From Halobacillus sp. A5 (GTDB lineage: Bacteria; Bacillota; Bacilli; Bacillales; Halobacillaceae): a DNA stretch of 64,000 bases. The position numbers were made by a program, and so were the translations under genes. The notes below the pieces were generated by a model, which worked only from the letters and a program-made list of their open reading frames with translations, was not told where the DNA came from and searched no databases. This document shows, piece by piece, positions 36,945-46,944 of this stretch. Position 1 is the stretch's first letter. Each line of letters opens with the position of its first letter. The stretch is taken from NCBI RefSeq assembly GCF_024189315.1, contig NZ_JAIZEO010000004.1:372001-436000 (forward strand), read 5' to 3'.

Positions 36945-37814
36945 TCATTCAAATTTATTTGATTGGAAAACATCAAAATGCCTCCAAATGTCTTCCAATT
37001 CTTCTAATCTCTCGTGAACATCTTCTTGCTTCTCTCTACTAACAAAAGTTATTAATGCGTTTATTAAACTCAAGGGTGCTGCAAATGAATCAATGAATAT
37101 CGGCATTTGACTGGCTGCCTTAAGCGGAACGTCCGCATACGGAATAAGAGGGGATACCAAATTGTCTGTAATTGCAATCGTCTTTGCCCCTTTGTCTTTT
37201 GCATAGGAAAAAAGTTCAGTCGTACTTTTCGTATAACGGGCAAAGCTGATGCCTATAGCAACATCGTCTTTATTTATTTGGTAAAGGGAGTCAGATGCGG
37301 TCTCCACCGAATGAAGCAGCTCCACATTATCTACTATCATAGATAAATAATATTGAAGAAATACACCTAACGACACCGCGCTGCGGTTGGCAAGAATATA
37401 AATCTTTCTCGCATTCAGTATATAATTTACGGCATGATGAAAGTCCTCTACATTCAGTCCCTCCATTGTTGCTTTAATATTTTCCATATCATCACGAAAA
37501 ATTTCATCTACGCCCTTTTCTTTCTCATCGTAAACCTGTTTAGATATCTTTAACCTTTCGGAAGTGGTTAATTGATGCTGGAGAGAATCTTGAACATCCT
37601 GTTGAAATTCTGTATAACCGGTATATCCAAGAAAGGTTGCAAACCGTACAACGGTTGCTTCGCTTACACCCGTAACTTTTGCCAGTTTACCCACTGTTAA
37701 AAATGACACTGCATTAGGGTTTTCCAGCATATAATTCGCTATCTTTAACTGGGACTTACTCATCTTTGCCTTTTTACCGGCAATATTATGGTAGACGTTT
37801 CCCATCATCCCCAT
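36945..37814 (-). CDS. MurR/RpiR-family transcriptional regulator
   Basis: The N-terminal HTH_6 domain (SKSQLKIANYMLENP...SEATVVRFATFLGYTGYTEFQ) is followed by a SIS sugar-phosphate-binding domain (about 125-255, ILANRSAVSLGVFLQYYL). 289 residues is typical. Such regulators sense phosphosugars. It follows the truncated aminotransferase by 10 bp, so they are probably co-transcribed, but the local target pathway is unclear. Confidence 0.9.
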   Translation of the reverse strand: MGMMGNVYHNIAGKKAKMSKSQLKIANYMLENPNAVSFLTVGKLAKVTGVSEATVVRFATFLGYTGYTEFQQDVQDSLQHQLTTSERLKISKQVYDEKEKGVDEIFRDDMENIKATMEGLNVEDFHHAVNYILNARKIYILANRSAVSLGVFLQYYLSMIVDNVELLHSVETASDSLYQINKDDVAIGISFARYTKSTTELFSYAKDKGAKTIAITDNLVSPLIPYADVPLKAASQMPIFIDSFAAPLSLINALITFVSREKQEDVHERLEELEDIWRHFDVFQSNKFE

Positions 37815-37824
37815 CCTTCCTCAA

Positions 37825-38805
37825 TTAAAATAACTGCGATAGCACCCGATCATAAGCCTCAAGAGTGCGGTTGATCTCCTTTTCACCATGAACGGTGGAC
37901 AGACTATAACGATTTAAAGGTTTGGTATAAATCCCTTCACACAACAATCGAAAATCGATTTCTTTCCTTATATGAAAATTCGATTGCTGGAGCTGTCTAT
38001 AATTCAAAATTTTCTCTTGATCCGTGATGACGATATTGAAGATAGAGCCCAATCCGATTGTCTTCATAGCCACTCCACGCTTCGCAAACAACTTGTTAAT
38101 TCCTTCTTTTAACTGATAAGTAATTGCAAATACATTATTAATTTCCTTTTCTAAACGGTGGATTGTTGCCAGTCCAGCAGCCAGAATTGTTGGATGTCCA
38201 TTATAGGTTCCACTATGAAACAGTACATCTTTCGCACTCGATTTTAAACTTTGACTTGAGTCGAACACATCGGAAGACGCTTTAGGTGAACTTACCATCA
38301 TGACTTCTTTTTTGCCGCCGACCATTCCTACCGGGAATCCCCCGCCAACCACTTTTCCAAGAGCTGTAATGTCCGGTTTGATCTCATATAAGGACTGAGC
38401 TCCGCCTAAGCCAAGTCGAAACCCTGTTTTCACTTCATCAAAGATTAGCAGAATATCTAATTCTTCCGTCACTTTCCTCAGCCCATCCATAAATGATTGT
38501 TCAGCTGGTATAAAACCTCCCTGCACCGGCTCAAGTACAACTGCAGCGATTTCATCTCTTCGTTTTGACAGAATCTCAGCAGCTGCCTCCAAATCGTTAA
38601 ATGGCAGAATCACTGTATGCTCTTCATGGTAAGAATCTACTCCACTAGATTCAATGACAGCATTCGGTTCATGCGGAGGTCCGGCTTCATCAATAGGGGG
38701 GTTTACGCTGAGCAGCACCTGATCAAATCCACCATGATAGTGGCCTTCAAACTTAGCTATTTTATTTTTCCCTGTATAGGCATAGGCCATGCGAGTTGCA
38801 TCCAT
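37825..38805 (-). CDS. Class III aminotransferase (glutamate-1-semialdehyde aminomutase-like), N-terminally truncated
   Basis: The protein has the PLP-binding region of class III transaminases (ILLIFDEVKTGFRLGLGG, then ALGKVVGGGFPVGMVGG with the catalytic Lys, and FHSGTYNGHP). It starts at MDATRMAYAYTGKNKIAKF, about 100 residues later than full-length homologs, so the N-terminal domain is missing. An AAGGGG site lies before ATG 38805. It is likely a decayed or non-functional copy next to RpiR. The preceding 200 bp contain only a short unassigned frame (MEYQVRETYDDYLNRK) that may be another scrap. Confidence 0.7.
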   Translation of the reverse strand: MDATRMAYAYTGKNKIAKFEGHYHGGFDQVLLSVNPPIDEAGPPHEPNAVIESSGVDSYHEEHTVILPFNDLEAAAEILSKRRDEIAAVVLEPVQGGFIPAEQSFMDGLRKVTEELDILLIFDEVKTGFRLGLGGAQSLYEIKPDITALGKVVGGGFPVGMVGGKKEVMMVSSPKASSDVFDSSQSLKSSAKDVLFHSGTYNGHPTILAAGLATIHRLEKEINNVFAITYQLKEGINKLFAKRGVAMKTIGLGSIFNIVITDQEKILNYRQLQQSNFHIRKEIDFRLLCEGIYTKPLNRYSLSTVHGEKEINRTLEAYDRVLSQLF

Positions 38806-38997
38806 AACCAATCGCCCCTTATGAAATAAATTATTCAAAATATAAATATAAATGAATTTTTCATTTCATTATAGAGCTGGAGGCAGCTGATGTAAATAGC
38901 AATTGTAATAATTAGTGTCATTGGACCAATGGAGTATCAAGTCCGGGAAACGTATGATGACTACTTAAACAGAAAATGATGAGCTGAACCGCTGAAC

Positions 38998-39039
38998 TAA
39001 AAAAGCTGAAGATCATTGAATGTATGACCTTCAGCTTTT
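38998..39039 (-). terminator. Terminator of the NagZ-like gene
   Basis: Stem AAAAGCTGAAG-TCAT / ATGA-CTTCAGCTTTT ends in a T-run on the minus strand, directly after the 39046 stop. Confidence 0.85.
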
Positions 39040-39045
39040 CTCCGC

Positions 39046-40704
39046 TCAAGAAACTTTCTGCAAAATTTCTTCCACCCTCTCATTGATTGGCCGGAAGTTG
39101 GGGGCTGGTGTCTTTTCGTCAGATAGCTGGTATTTTGTTTTCAAATTTGTGATGCGTTCGACACTTTCATCAATCCTGTCCTCGCTTATTTCCCCATTTT
39201 CTACAGCTGCTTTCAATTCATCAAAAACAGTAATAACCAGATCTGGATCATGGGCAACAAGCAATAAATCCCCGCCCGCTTTTGCGGTCTCTACAGCAGC
39301 ATCAGCGACAGTATAATGATCGGTAATTGCACCCATCGTCAAGTCGTCGGTGATGACAACACCATCAAAATTATAGTCTTCACGCAACATTCCTGTGATC
39401 ACCTCGTTCGACATGGATGCGGGGTAGCTTTGATCAATTTGCGGAAGCAGAATATGAGCGATCATGCTCACGTCAGCCCCCTCTGAAATGGCTTTCTTAA
39501 ATGGCACAAGTTCCAGTTCTCTTAACTCGTCATAGCTTTTTTCGACCTTCGGGAGTTCCAAGTGGGAATCCACGCCGGTATCCCCGTGACCGGGAAAATG
39601 TTTAATAACAGAAATAACTCCTTCACTCTGTATTCCTTTCATTGTCTGGATGCCAAGCCGGGTTACAATATCCGAGTTATCGCCAAACGAACGGTCGCCG
39701 ATAACAGGATTATTTGGATTTCTGGTTACATCAAGAACAGGCGCGAAGTCCAGATTGAAACCGAGTGCCTGCATCTGTTCTCCGAGAATCGCGCCGGCGT
39801 TGAAGGCCACCTCCGGATCGTTCAATTCCCCAATCGAACGGCTCGTCGGAAGACTTTTCATCTGATCGGGTATACGTGTTACACTGCCGCCTTCTTCATC
39901 AACCCCTAGCAATAATGGGTAAGGGTTATCAGCATTAGCCGTTTTCATATCATTTAAAAAGCTGACGGTTTGATCCGCACTTTCGATGTTACTGCTAAAT
40001 AAAATGATACCTCCAACATGATACTTCTTGATGATGTTTCTAGTGTCAGCGTTCATTCCCGTTCCGTCGACACCGCCGAAAATCATTTGACCGATTTTTT
40101 CATCAAGGCTCATATCGGCGGTGCTACCTTCCCTGCTCATTTCCTTCGATAATGAAATGTGATCCACCTCTGGGTTATCTGCATCATCGGCAGGGTTCGG
40201 AAACACCCATTTCAATACATAATCATCGGAAAGGTCATAGACAAGAATAATTTGATCATCCTCTTCGTCCTCGTAGTACCGCGTATCATCGGGCTTTTGA
40301 AATGATTTTATTGTCTCCAGATCAAACGACGTGACTGTTTCCTTTGACGAACGTATATCGGTGACAATATCGTCCGCAATACCGATATCAATGTCATGTG
40401 AGGGATAAGTCAAAAAAAGCCCGGCATCCGTGTCATTAGTTTCCTCCGGTTCTCCCCACGTCTCTTGCACATCATCGGCAGTCGTTTCACCGACCACGAT
40501 CGGGCTGTCAGGGATTTCCCCTTGTTTGGCCAAGTCAAATATAATGTCCAAAGATGTTTCTGACTCCCCACTCTCTTCATTTTCATTATCTGGTGATGAG
40601 TCCTCTGGTTGTTTATCATTATCGTCGTCAGCTAAGTTCATAAGAATGAAAGCCATCCCAAGAGCGAGGAGGAGCAGGATAATTATTTTCATACGCTTGA
40701 ACAT
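39046..40704 (-). CDS. Beta-N-acetylhexosaminidase (GH3, NagZ-like) with N-terminal YjgB-like domain
   Basis: A membrane or signal segment (residues 5-25) leads to an acidic linker and then a domain of about 135 residues (about 53-188) like YjgB/DUF4309 (VVGETTADDVQETWGEPEE). A GH3 catalytic domain follows (about 195-545; GVDEEGGSVTR, the bacterial NagZ motif KHFPGHGDTGVDSH, and ITDDLTMGAI with the nucleophile Asp). It should remove GlcNAc from peptidoglycan fragments outside the cell. The extra N-terminal domain is not part of classical NagZ. Confidence 0.88.
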   Translation of the reverse strand: MFKRMKIIILLLLALGMAFILMNLADDDNDKQPEDSSPDNENEESGESETSLDIIFDLAKQGEIPDSPIVVGETTADDVQETWGEPEETNDTDAGLFLTYPSHDIDIGIADDIVTDIRSSKETVTSFDLETIKSFQKPDDTRYYEDEEDDQIILVYDLSDDYVLKWVFPNPADDADNPEVDHISLSKEMSREGSTADMSLDEKIGQMIFGGVDGTGMNADTRNIIKKYHVGGIILFSSNIESADQTVSFLNDMKTANADNPYPLLLGVDEEGGSVTRIPDQMKSLPTSRSIGELNDPEVAFNAGAILGEQMQALGFNLDFAPVLDVTRNPNNPVIGDRSFGDNSDIVTRLGIQTMKGIQSEGVISVIKHFPGHGDTGVDSHLELPKVEKSYDELRELELVPFKKAISEGADVSMIAHILLPQIDQSYPASMSNEVITGMLREDYNFDGVVITDDLTMGAITDHYTVADAAVETAKAGGDLLLVAHDPDLVITVFDELKAAVENGEISEDRIDESVERITNLKTKYQLSDEKTPAPNFRPINERVEEILQKVS

Positions 40705-40875
40705 CGTAATTCCTCCGCAATTTACAGATTAAAAACGTACAGTTGTAAAACACTCTAAAATTATTCAATATCACCGGTCTGCTTTTAATATAGTATACAT
40801 TAAATCAGCACCTATTAATTAATATTCATAACCTCCCTTTCATCATTTATTCAAGTCATAATGCCCCATCGAACA

Positions 40876-40914
40876 GAAAAACCCCGAATAAGGGCGATTG
40901 CCCATTATTCAGGG
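40876..40914 (-). terminator. Terminator of the general-stress flavoprotein gene
   Basis: CCCCGAATAAGGGC and GCCCATTATTCAGGG pair imperfectly. On the minus strand the hairpin is followed by TTTTTC. About 90 bp separate it from the stop of the 41006 gene. Confidence 0.7.
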
Positions 40915-41005
40915 TATAGTTACGATCTAATTATATGAAATCTCTATTTAAAACTTCGTTGATTATTTCTCACACGGAGTTACTCAGAATATCACAGACA
41001 AAATG

Positions 41006-41521
41006 TTATTTCGTATTTTCATTAAAATGAACAGTATCTTTTAAATCATTGTCTTCTTCTAATGAAGAACTGCTGGTCATTTTTTTCACAAATTCCTTAA
41101 CGGTCTTGACGCTTATGCCGGACTCCCAGTATTCTGCGATGTCAGGTGTCACTTTGACGAGTACAACATTCGGATCGTCGGCAGAAATGTTCAGCAGTCT
41201 TCCGAGAATCTTATTCCAATACTCTTTCTTCTTAGCGTCATCCTGAACAAATTCAGCAGTGCCGCTGATCGATACATAAGATTTGCCTGAATACGCCAGG
41301 TTAACGGCAGGATTACGTTCGATATCCCTATATTTCTCTGTATCTTTTTCTGTAATGAACCAGATCTCTTCCCTGTCCATCTCTACTTCCTGCGTATGCA
41401 TCGGCCGGGACATCAGCTTGCCCTCCGGGGATACCGAGGTCAGCATCGCTACCTTTTCATCTTTAATCAAGTCTTTAATTTTCTTAATGGTTTCCTGGTT
41501 TTCTGTTGTTTGATCAGCCAT
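41006..41521 (-). CDS. Pyridoxamine 5'-phosphate oxidase-like general stress protein
   Basis: A 171-residue split-barrel FMN-binding protein (VAMLTSVSPEGKLMSRPMHTQEVE...IWFITEKDTEKYRDI...VNLAYSGKSYVSISGTAE) of the B. subtilis YdaG/general stress protein 26 type. Probable FMN-dependent reductase; the substrate is unknown. AGAAGGAGG precedes ATG. No clear SigB promoter was seen upstream. Confidence 0.88.
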   Translation of the reverse strand: MADQTTENQETIKKIKDLIKDEKVAMLTSVSPEGKLMSRPMHTQEVEMDREEIWFITEKDTEKYRDIERNPAVNLAYSGKSYVSISGTAEFVQDDAKKKEYWNKILGRLLNISADDPNVVLVKVTPDIAEYWESGISVKTVKEFVKKMTSSSSLEEDNDLKDTVHFNENTK

Positions 41522-41903
41522 TTAGGTTTCCTCCTTCTGGTTCTCAGCAGTTGCTTATCTCCTTTTCCAAAAGAATTAAGCAGTCTGCCATTTATTACAT
41601 CTTCTATTTCCTTTTCCCGGATAGTCACAAAAGTACACTTTTCACAGCCATCAGTCATTTACTTTCGCCAGATTATCATACAATCGGAAAGCTTGATGGC
41701 CATCTCTATATTATCCTATATCTTTCCAACCCAGCTGTTTATGCGCTCACAACCTCCCATATTCCCCTTGCACTTTTCGGTTAATACCATTAAAGTATAT
41801 ACTGGTTGAAATCTATCCTAACTGGATATAGTTAAGAAACAGGAATATTTCACTTTTAAATTTTGGAACGACAGCGTTCCTTAAGGAAAGGTTCAGATAT
41901 ATT

Positions 41904-42908
41904 ATGAAAGATAACTTTTGGCATGAGCTGCCGCGACCATTTTTTGTTCTGGCGCCGATGGAAGCAGTAACGGACGTCGTTTTTCGTCATGTCGTTAGTG
42001 AAGCAGCAAGACCCGATGTGTTTTTTACAGAGTTTGCGAATACGGAAAGCTACTGCCATCCGGAAGGAAAAGACAGCCTGCGGGGACGTCTGACGTTTAC
42101 GGAAGATGAACAGCCGATCGTCGCCCACATCTGGGGAGACAAGCCCGAATACTTTCGCCAAATGAGTATCGGTATGGCAGAAATGGGATATCGAGGCATT
42201 GATATCAACATGGGGTGTCCTGCCCCCAATGTCGCAACGAAAGGGAAGGGCTGCGGACTAATCCGCCGGCCGGACCTTGCAGCAGAAATCGTCCAGGCTG
42301 CCAAAGCAGGAGGACTGCCCGTCAGTGTGAAGACCCGCCTCGGTTATACGGAAGTAAATGAGTGGCATGACTGGCTGAAGCATCTCCTGGAACAGGATAT
42401 CGCCAATCTCTCCATTCATCTCCGTACAAAAAAAGAAATGAGTAAAGTTCCAGCTCACTGGGAGCTGATACCCGAGATCAAGAAACTCCGTGATGAAGTG
42501 GCATTTAATACTCTTCTTACGATTAACGGAGATATTCCTGACCGCCAGAAAGGAATTGAACTCGTGGAAGAATACGGGGTGGACGGAGTAATGATCGGCC
42601 GCGGAATCTTCCATAACCCGTTCGCTTTTGAAAAAGAAAAGAAAGAGCACACAAGCGAAGACCTACTCAACCTCCTTCGCCTGCAGCTCGATCTTCATGA
42701 TAAGTATTCCGAAGAACTAGAGCCGCGTCTTTTCAAACCGCTTCTCCGCTTCTTCAAGATATATGTCCGCGGATTCCGGGGAGCAAGTGAGTTAAGGAAT
42801 CAGCTGATGAGCACAAAATCCACCGTTGAAGTGCGTGATCTGCTTGATGAGTTTAAAGAGGAAAATGGTGGAGTAACAGAAGAGAAAAGTTTTTCTGTTT
42901 CGAGATAA
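41904..42908 (+). CDS. tRNA-dihydrouridine synthase
   Basis: A 334-residue flavoenzyme of the Dus family: [11 protein letters not shown] at the start, [21 protein letters not shown] with the catalytic Cys, VKTRLGY and the FMN phosphate-binding [14 protein letters not shown]. It reduces specific uridines in tRNA D-loops. It resembles the YfjN-type third paralog of Bacilli. Monocistronic, with a strong terminator after the stop. Confidence 0.92.
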   Translation: MKDNFWHELPRPFFVLAPMEAVTDVVFRHVVSEAARPDVFFTEFANTESYCHPEGKDSLRGRLTFTEDEQPIVAHIWGDKPEYFRQMSIGMAEMGYRGIDINMGCPAPNVATKGKGCGLIRRPDLAAEIVQAAKAGGLPVSVKTRLGYTEVNEWHDWLKHLLEQDIANLSIHLRTKKEMSKVPAHWELIPEIKKLRDEVAFNTLLTINGDIPDRQKGIELVEEYGVDGVMIGRGIFHNPFAFEKEKKEHTSEDLLNLLRLQLDLHDKYSEELEPRLFKPLLRFFKIYVRGFRGASELRNQLMSTKSTVEVRDLLDEFKEENGGVTEEKSFSVSR

Positions 42909-42918
42909 TTCTTTTTAC

Positions 42919-42956
42919 AAGAGAGGAAAGCCCTTGCGCTTTCCTCTCTTGTTTTA
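42919..42956 (+). terminator. Terminator after the dus gene
   Basis: A perfect 13-bp stem AAGAGAGGAAAGC / GCTTTCCTCTCTT with a 6-nt loop followed by GTTTTATT. Confidence 0.85.
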
Positions 42957-43172
42957 TTGGCAGATAGTAGAAAATACAGAACAAGCTGTCCCTATATAAG
43001 GTAAATGCTACAGAACTCCCACTTTACTAAAAATGAAGTAGTCTTTCATTTGATAGCTTTACTACGTGAGTTTAATGCAGGTAAAACAGGTTGTCCGATT
43101 TTATTGTTATAATTTTCTGACTTCTTGGGTAGAATTATATTACACGATAACATTTAGAAAGGGATGCTTACG

Positions 43173-43442
43173 ATGCAATTTGAGGCGAAATGTAAACGAA
43201 GTATCTTCAGCAATATTCCAACATCACTTAACGCAGCCAAAGATGAAGAATCTTTTAGGAAAGCGTTAGACTCTCCCCACCACTGCTTATTTACAGAAGG
43301 AGAATATTACACCTTCAAGGTCGGTCAGCATGTATGGGAAAGCGTCAATAACTTTTCGGACTGGCATTTGTTCAATGTAAGCCACGACTTTGATCTCGTA
43401 GCCGACCATTTTGAATTAAAAACGCTGTCAAAGATAAAATAG
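43173..43442 (+). CDS. Small protein of unknown function (89 residues)
   Basis: ATG 43173 has AAAGGG about 9 bp upstream; ATG 43164 is the alternative. The protein (MQFEAKCKRSIFSNIPTSLN...) has no membrane segment or known motif. A terminator follows at 43505, so it appears to be an independent gene. Confidence 0.6.
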   Translation: MQFEAKCKRSIFSNIPTSLNAAKDEESFRKALDSPHHCLFTEGEYYTFKVGQHVWESVNNFSDWHLFNVSHDFDLVADHFELKTLSKIK

Positions 43443-43504
43443 AGAATTGAACGATATTGCTATAATAATCAGCATTTTATGCAAAAAGTCTATGAGTCTA
43501 TGTA

Positions 43505-43542
43505 AAAGAGGAACGGTTCTAAGAGGGAACCTTCCTCTTTTT
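43505..43542 (+). terminator. Terminator after the 43173 gene
   Basis: Stem AAGAGGAA-GGTTC / GGAACC-TTCCTCTT followed by TTTTTG. Confidence 0.8.
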
Positions 43543-43706
43543 GTTATATTCAGCCATCCTGCCTTCTAAGATCCTTACATGTTTTTCTAATTTCAACACT
43601 TTCGGTCTCCTTCACCTGCTAACCAGCATAAAAACCTGTATCCCTATGCTTTTCAAGTGCAGCAGAAGAGGGTATGGTTTATTAAAAAGGAGTTTGAAGA
43701 ACAAGT

Positions 43707-44660
43707 ATGGCTTATGTTTTATTAATTGTCGGCTTCGGTTTATTAATTAAAGGAGCCGATTTATTCGTTGATGGATCTTCCAACATTGCCAGGCTGCTCC
43801 GTGTCCCGCCTATTTTGATAGGGTTAACGATTGTAGCTTTTGGCACAAGCTCTCCTGAGGCAACAGTCAGCATCATTGCAGCTTTGCAAGGGAATGCTGA
43901 AGTCTCACTCGGAAATGTAGTAGGAAGTAATGTCTTTAATGTAACTTTAGTGGTAGGTATCGCAGCCTTTCTCTATCCATTAATGGTTGAAAGCGAAACA
44001 ACTAAAAAAGAAATCCCGTTCGTATTGCTGGCCAGCGGGGCTTTACTCGTACTAATCAGTGATACGGAATTACAGGGATTAAGTGAAAATTTGCTGACAC
44101 GCAGTGACGGCATCATCTTTTTATTGTTTCTATCTATTTTTATGTACTATGTAATTGAAGTTGGCCTGAAAAGTCGAAAAGAATCGATGGATGAACCAGT
44201 TCCTTCAAATATTAAGTGGGGGAAAAACACTGGTTTAACGTTAGCAGGTTTAGCCGCTATTATTTTCGGCGGCGACCTGGTGGTAGACAATGGGACAGCG
44301 ATTGCCTATGATCTGGGGATGAGTAATACATTAGTAGGGTTAACCATCATTGCGATCGGTACATCGCTTCCTGAGCTGGTGACTTCCATATCCGCTGCAT
44401 TGAAGAAAGAAAGTGGAATAGCCCTTGGGAATGTAGTGGGCAGCAATATTTTCAATATTTTATTTGTACTTGGGGCTTCAGCGTTCATTTCGCCTCTAGC
44501 TGTGAATGGAAAGATATTTATCGATGTAATGATCATGATTGCACTGAGCTTGCTATTGTTTTTATTTTCAAGGACCCATTATAAAATTGGAAAATCAGAG
44601 GGTGTCGTCCTTATGACCATGTACATCATTTATCTTGTTTACATCATTTTGCGAAACTGA
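43707..44660 (+). CDS. Calcium/sodium antiporter of the CaCA (YrbG) family
   Basis: Ten or so membrane segments in two homologous halves. Each carries the alpha-repeat: VAFGTSSPEATVSI...LGNVVGSNVFNV (residues about 45-85) and IAIGTSLPELVTSI...LGNVVGSNIFNI (about 215-255). The acidic residues for Ca2+/Na+ are present in both. It exchanges Ca2+ for Na+ (or K+/H+) across the membrane, plausible for a halophile. The AAGGAG site is rather far (about 14 bp) from ATG 43707. Confidence 0.93.
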   Translation: MAYVLLIVGFGLLIKGADLFVDGSSNIARLLRVPPILIGLTIVAFGTSSPEATVSIIAALQGNAEVSLGNVVGSNVFNVTLVVGIAAFLYPLMVESETTKKEIPFVLLASGALLVLISDTELQGLSENLLTRSDGIIFLLFLSIFMYYVIEVGLKSRKESMDEPVPSNIKWGKNTGLTLAGLAAIIFGGDLVVDNGTAIAYDLGMSNTLVGLTIIAIGTSLPELVTSISAALKKESGIALGNVVGSNIFNILFVLGASAFISPLAVNGKIFIDVMIMIALSLLLFLFSRTHYKIGKSEGVVLMTMYIIYLVYIILRN

Positions 44661-44728
44661 GATTATTATTTAACGGAAAAACAGGCCGAAGCTTAATCTA
44701 ATACTTGAAAATGGATAATTGTTTTTTA

Positions 44729-44756
44729 GAGGGAAGCCATGAGAATGGTTTCCCTC
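44729..44756 (+). terminator. Hairpin after the antiporter gene
   Basis: A perfect 12-bp stem GAGGGAAGCCAT / ATGGTTTCCCTC with a 4-nt loop. The following sequence is only moderately T-rich. Confidence 0.6.
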
Positions 44757-44882
44757 CTTATATTTTCTGGTAAAGAGTACATAGGCATTTCTTAATATTA
44801 AACCCCAATTTGTGGTATTCTTAAAGTATAATGAGAACATTTTATTGCGGAAAAGGAAGGACTCCAAAGGGGCTGACGAAGC

Positions 44883-45734
44883 ATGGAAAACCTCTACTCT
44901 GCGCTTGAGAATTTGGAAAGAGCATTCATGCCGCACACCTCCGAATACCAGCGCTACATCGATTTTCACACGATGAGAGAAATGAAGCAGGTTATTAAAG
45001 AAAAACGGCCTGTTTATTTCGATCTGGCTATAAAAGAACTGGTAGAGCTCAACATGAGATATATTTTGGATGGATTTTGGAATGGTGTCTTTTTCACCGC
45101 AGTTATTCCAACTTCCAACACGTTCAAGGGTACCATCGAGGTATACGGGAAGCCGCCACAAATGCTGCTTGGCCGTTTTGAAATGGACGAAAAAGAAAAA
45201 CCATTTTCCTCTACGTTTTTGAAAGAAGAATTCACGAGAAGAAAAGGGCTTGGAGACACATTGCGTGATTTTTCGAAGGTTTTGTATACCTATCTTGAAT
45301 CCTACGTAGAGCGCAGGGGAAAATCCGGGGAGCAAACCACTTCCGAAGTTCCAGGAGAAGCGATTCTCGAAGGCTGGGAATTCCCTTTTCTCGAGAATCA
45401 CTCTGATCTTCAAAAGCAATGGGCATCGCTAAAGAAACGGACAGTGAAACAATTCAGACGATTGGAAGAACTCGAAATCGAAGAACAATACGCCCTTGAA
45501 ACAATGGTGGATAAAGACGTACCTAACTTCATCGCATCGTTTCAGCGATTGTCGGAGGATAATAAGGAAAACCGGAAAGAAGAACTGCTGGAGACTATGT
45601 ACGATTTGCGTAAGTTCATCGAAACACTTGAGCGAAAAGAAGAAGAAAGTTATGCGCAGAATTTTGCCAGAAGCAAGGGAATTATTGCTTCTAAGTATAA
45701 CAAGGAAGACCAGAGCTTCTTCTCGCAGAAGTAA
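44883..45734 (+). CDS. Protein of unknown function upstream of telA
   Basis: A 283-residue soluble, highly charged protein with predicted coiled-coil stretches (about 185-265). No family is recognised. It is not XpaC by sequence, although xpaC precedes the TelA homolog yaaN in B. subtilis. A TATAAT at 44827-44832 could be its -10 box. It ends 70 bp before the TelA gene, suggesting a functional pair. Confidence 0.65.
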   Translation: MENLYSALENLERAFMPHTSEYQRYIDFHTMREMKQVIKEKRPVYFDLAIKELVELNMRYILDGFWNGVFFTAVIPTSNTFKGTIEVYGKPPQMLLGRFEMDEKEKPFSSTFLKEEFTRRKGLGDTLRDFSKVLYTYLESYVERRGKSGEQTTSEVPGEAILEGWEFPFLENHSDLQKQWASLKKRTVKQFRRLEELEIEEQYALETMVDKDVPNFIASFQRLSEDNKENRKEELLETMYDLRKFIETLERKEEESYAQNFARSKGIIASKYNKEDQSFFSQK

Positions 45735-45804
45735 AAGATGATCAACAGCCGGACGACGTTTTGATTTTCTAGAACCCAACTATTCGCAGATAGGAGATAT
45801 AGAC

Positions 45805-46932
45805 ATGAGTAAAAACTCTTTCCTTAAAGACAAAGAAGCTGAGATGAACCCTCAGGACCTGAGAGAAGCGATGACTCTTATTGAAAAAGAAGATATCGAC
45901 CGACTGAACGAAGAGGCCGAAGCTTACGCTGAAAGGTTCAAATCATCCAGGGACGACTCCCTTTCAGAAGTGATGAGAGAGCTCGGGGACCTCGGAGAAA
46001 AGGAACAGCGCGTCGCCGGGGAAACGATGGAAACATTGAAGCGCCCGGTAAACGATCTAATGACCAAAGGAAATAACGAGATTCCCGACACGTTGAATGA
46101 ACTCGAGGTTATCGTGTCAGACCTTGATCCGAAGCGCACCGAAGGCAACGGTATTCAGAGATTCTTTTATAAACTAAGCAAAACGCAGCCAATCGACCGC
46201 TACATGAAGAAATATGAAACGGTCGACTCGAAGATTGATACGGTTGTCCGAAGTCTGCTGGCAGGAAAAGACCGCCTTGAAGAAGACAGCGTCGAATTGC
46301 AGCTTATTAAAGAAAACGCCCAGAAACGTATTTATGACCTGGACAAGCAAATTTATCTTGGGAAGAAGCTGTTTGAACTCTTGAAAGAAAAAGAAGCTGC
46401 GGGCGAATACGATCTTGCACTGCTTACAGAAGGAAAAGAGAAGATCATTACGCGTACGAGAAACATGACCCAGATGAAAAGTGTGCTGCACCATAGTATT
46501 TCTTCTGTAGATATTATTAAGAAAAATAATGAAAAACTGAAGGAATCGATTCGTAATGCGGTTACGCTGACGAAAAATATTATTACCGTTTCCGCTTCGA
46601 TTCAGCTGGCTTTGAATAATCAACGGAAAGTAATTGATACGGTGAACGGCGTCAATAAAGCGACTGAGGAGATGCTCCTTTCGAACTCCAGGAATCTGAG
46701 GGAAAACGCAGAAGAGACCACACAGATGATGGAGAATCCAGCGATCAGTATGGAAGCTCTTCAGGAGTCTTTCGATAACGTGTTCGAAGCATTGAAAACG
46801 ACAGAGCAGTCGTCAGAAAGGATCATCGCTTCGAGTGAACAGTTCATTGAAGAGATGGATGCTTTAAACGAAAACGTCCGGAAGAAATTATCTCAGACCG
46901 GCAGTCATACACAAAGAGCGCTTCGTGACTGA
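45805..46932 (+). CDS. TelA-family protein (toxic anion resistance)
   Basis: The 375-residue, largely helical protein fits the TelA/KlaA family (VMRELGDLGEKEQRVAG near residue 55; RFFYKLSKTQPIDRYMKKYE near 115; a SSVDIIKKNNEKLKESI region). Members affect tellurite or cell-wall-antibiotic tolerance by unknown means. It is preceded by the unknown gene at 44883. The stop codon lies inside its own terminator hairpin. Confidence 0.9.
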   Translation: MSKNSFLKDKEAEMNPQDLREAMTLIEKEDIDRLNEEAEAYAERFKSSRDDSLSEVMRELGDLGEKEQRVAGETMETLKRPVNDLMTKGNNEIPDTLNELEVIVSDLDPKRTEGNGIQRFFYKLSKTQPIDRYMKKYETVDSKIDTVVRSLLAGKDRLEEDSVELQLIKENAQKRIYDLDKQIYLGKKLFELLKEKEAAGEYDLALLTEGKEKIITRTRNMTQMKSVLHHSISSVDIIKKNNEKLKESIRNAVTLTKNIITVSASIQLALNNQRKVIDTVNGVNKATEEMLLSNSRNLRENAEETTQMMENPAISMEALQESFDNVFEALKTTEQSSERIIASSEQFIEEMDALNENVRKKLSQTGSHTQRALRD

Positions 46933-46944
46933 AGCGCTCTTTTA
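46913..46944 (+). terminator. Terminator overlapping the telA stop codon
   Basis: A perfect 12-bp stem AAAGAGCGCTTC / GAAGCGCTCTTT. The loop contains the TGA stop. TTTTAT follows. Confidence 0.88.
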
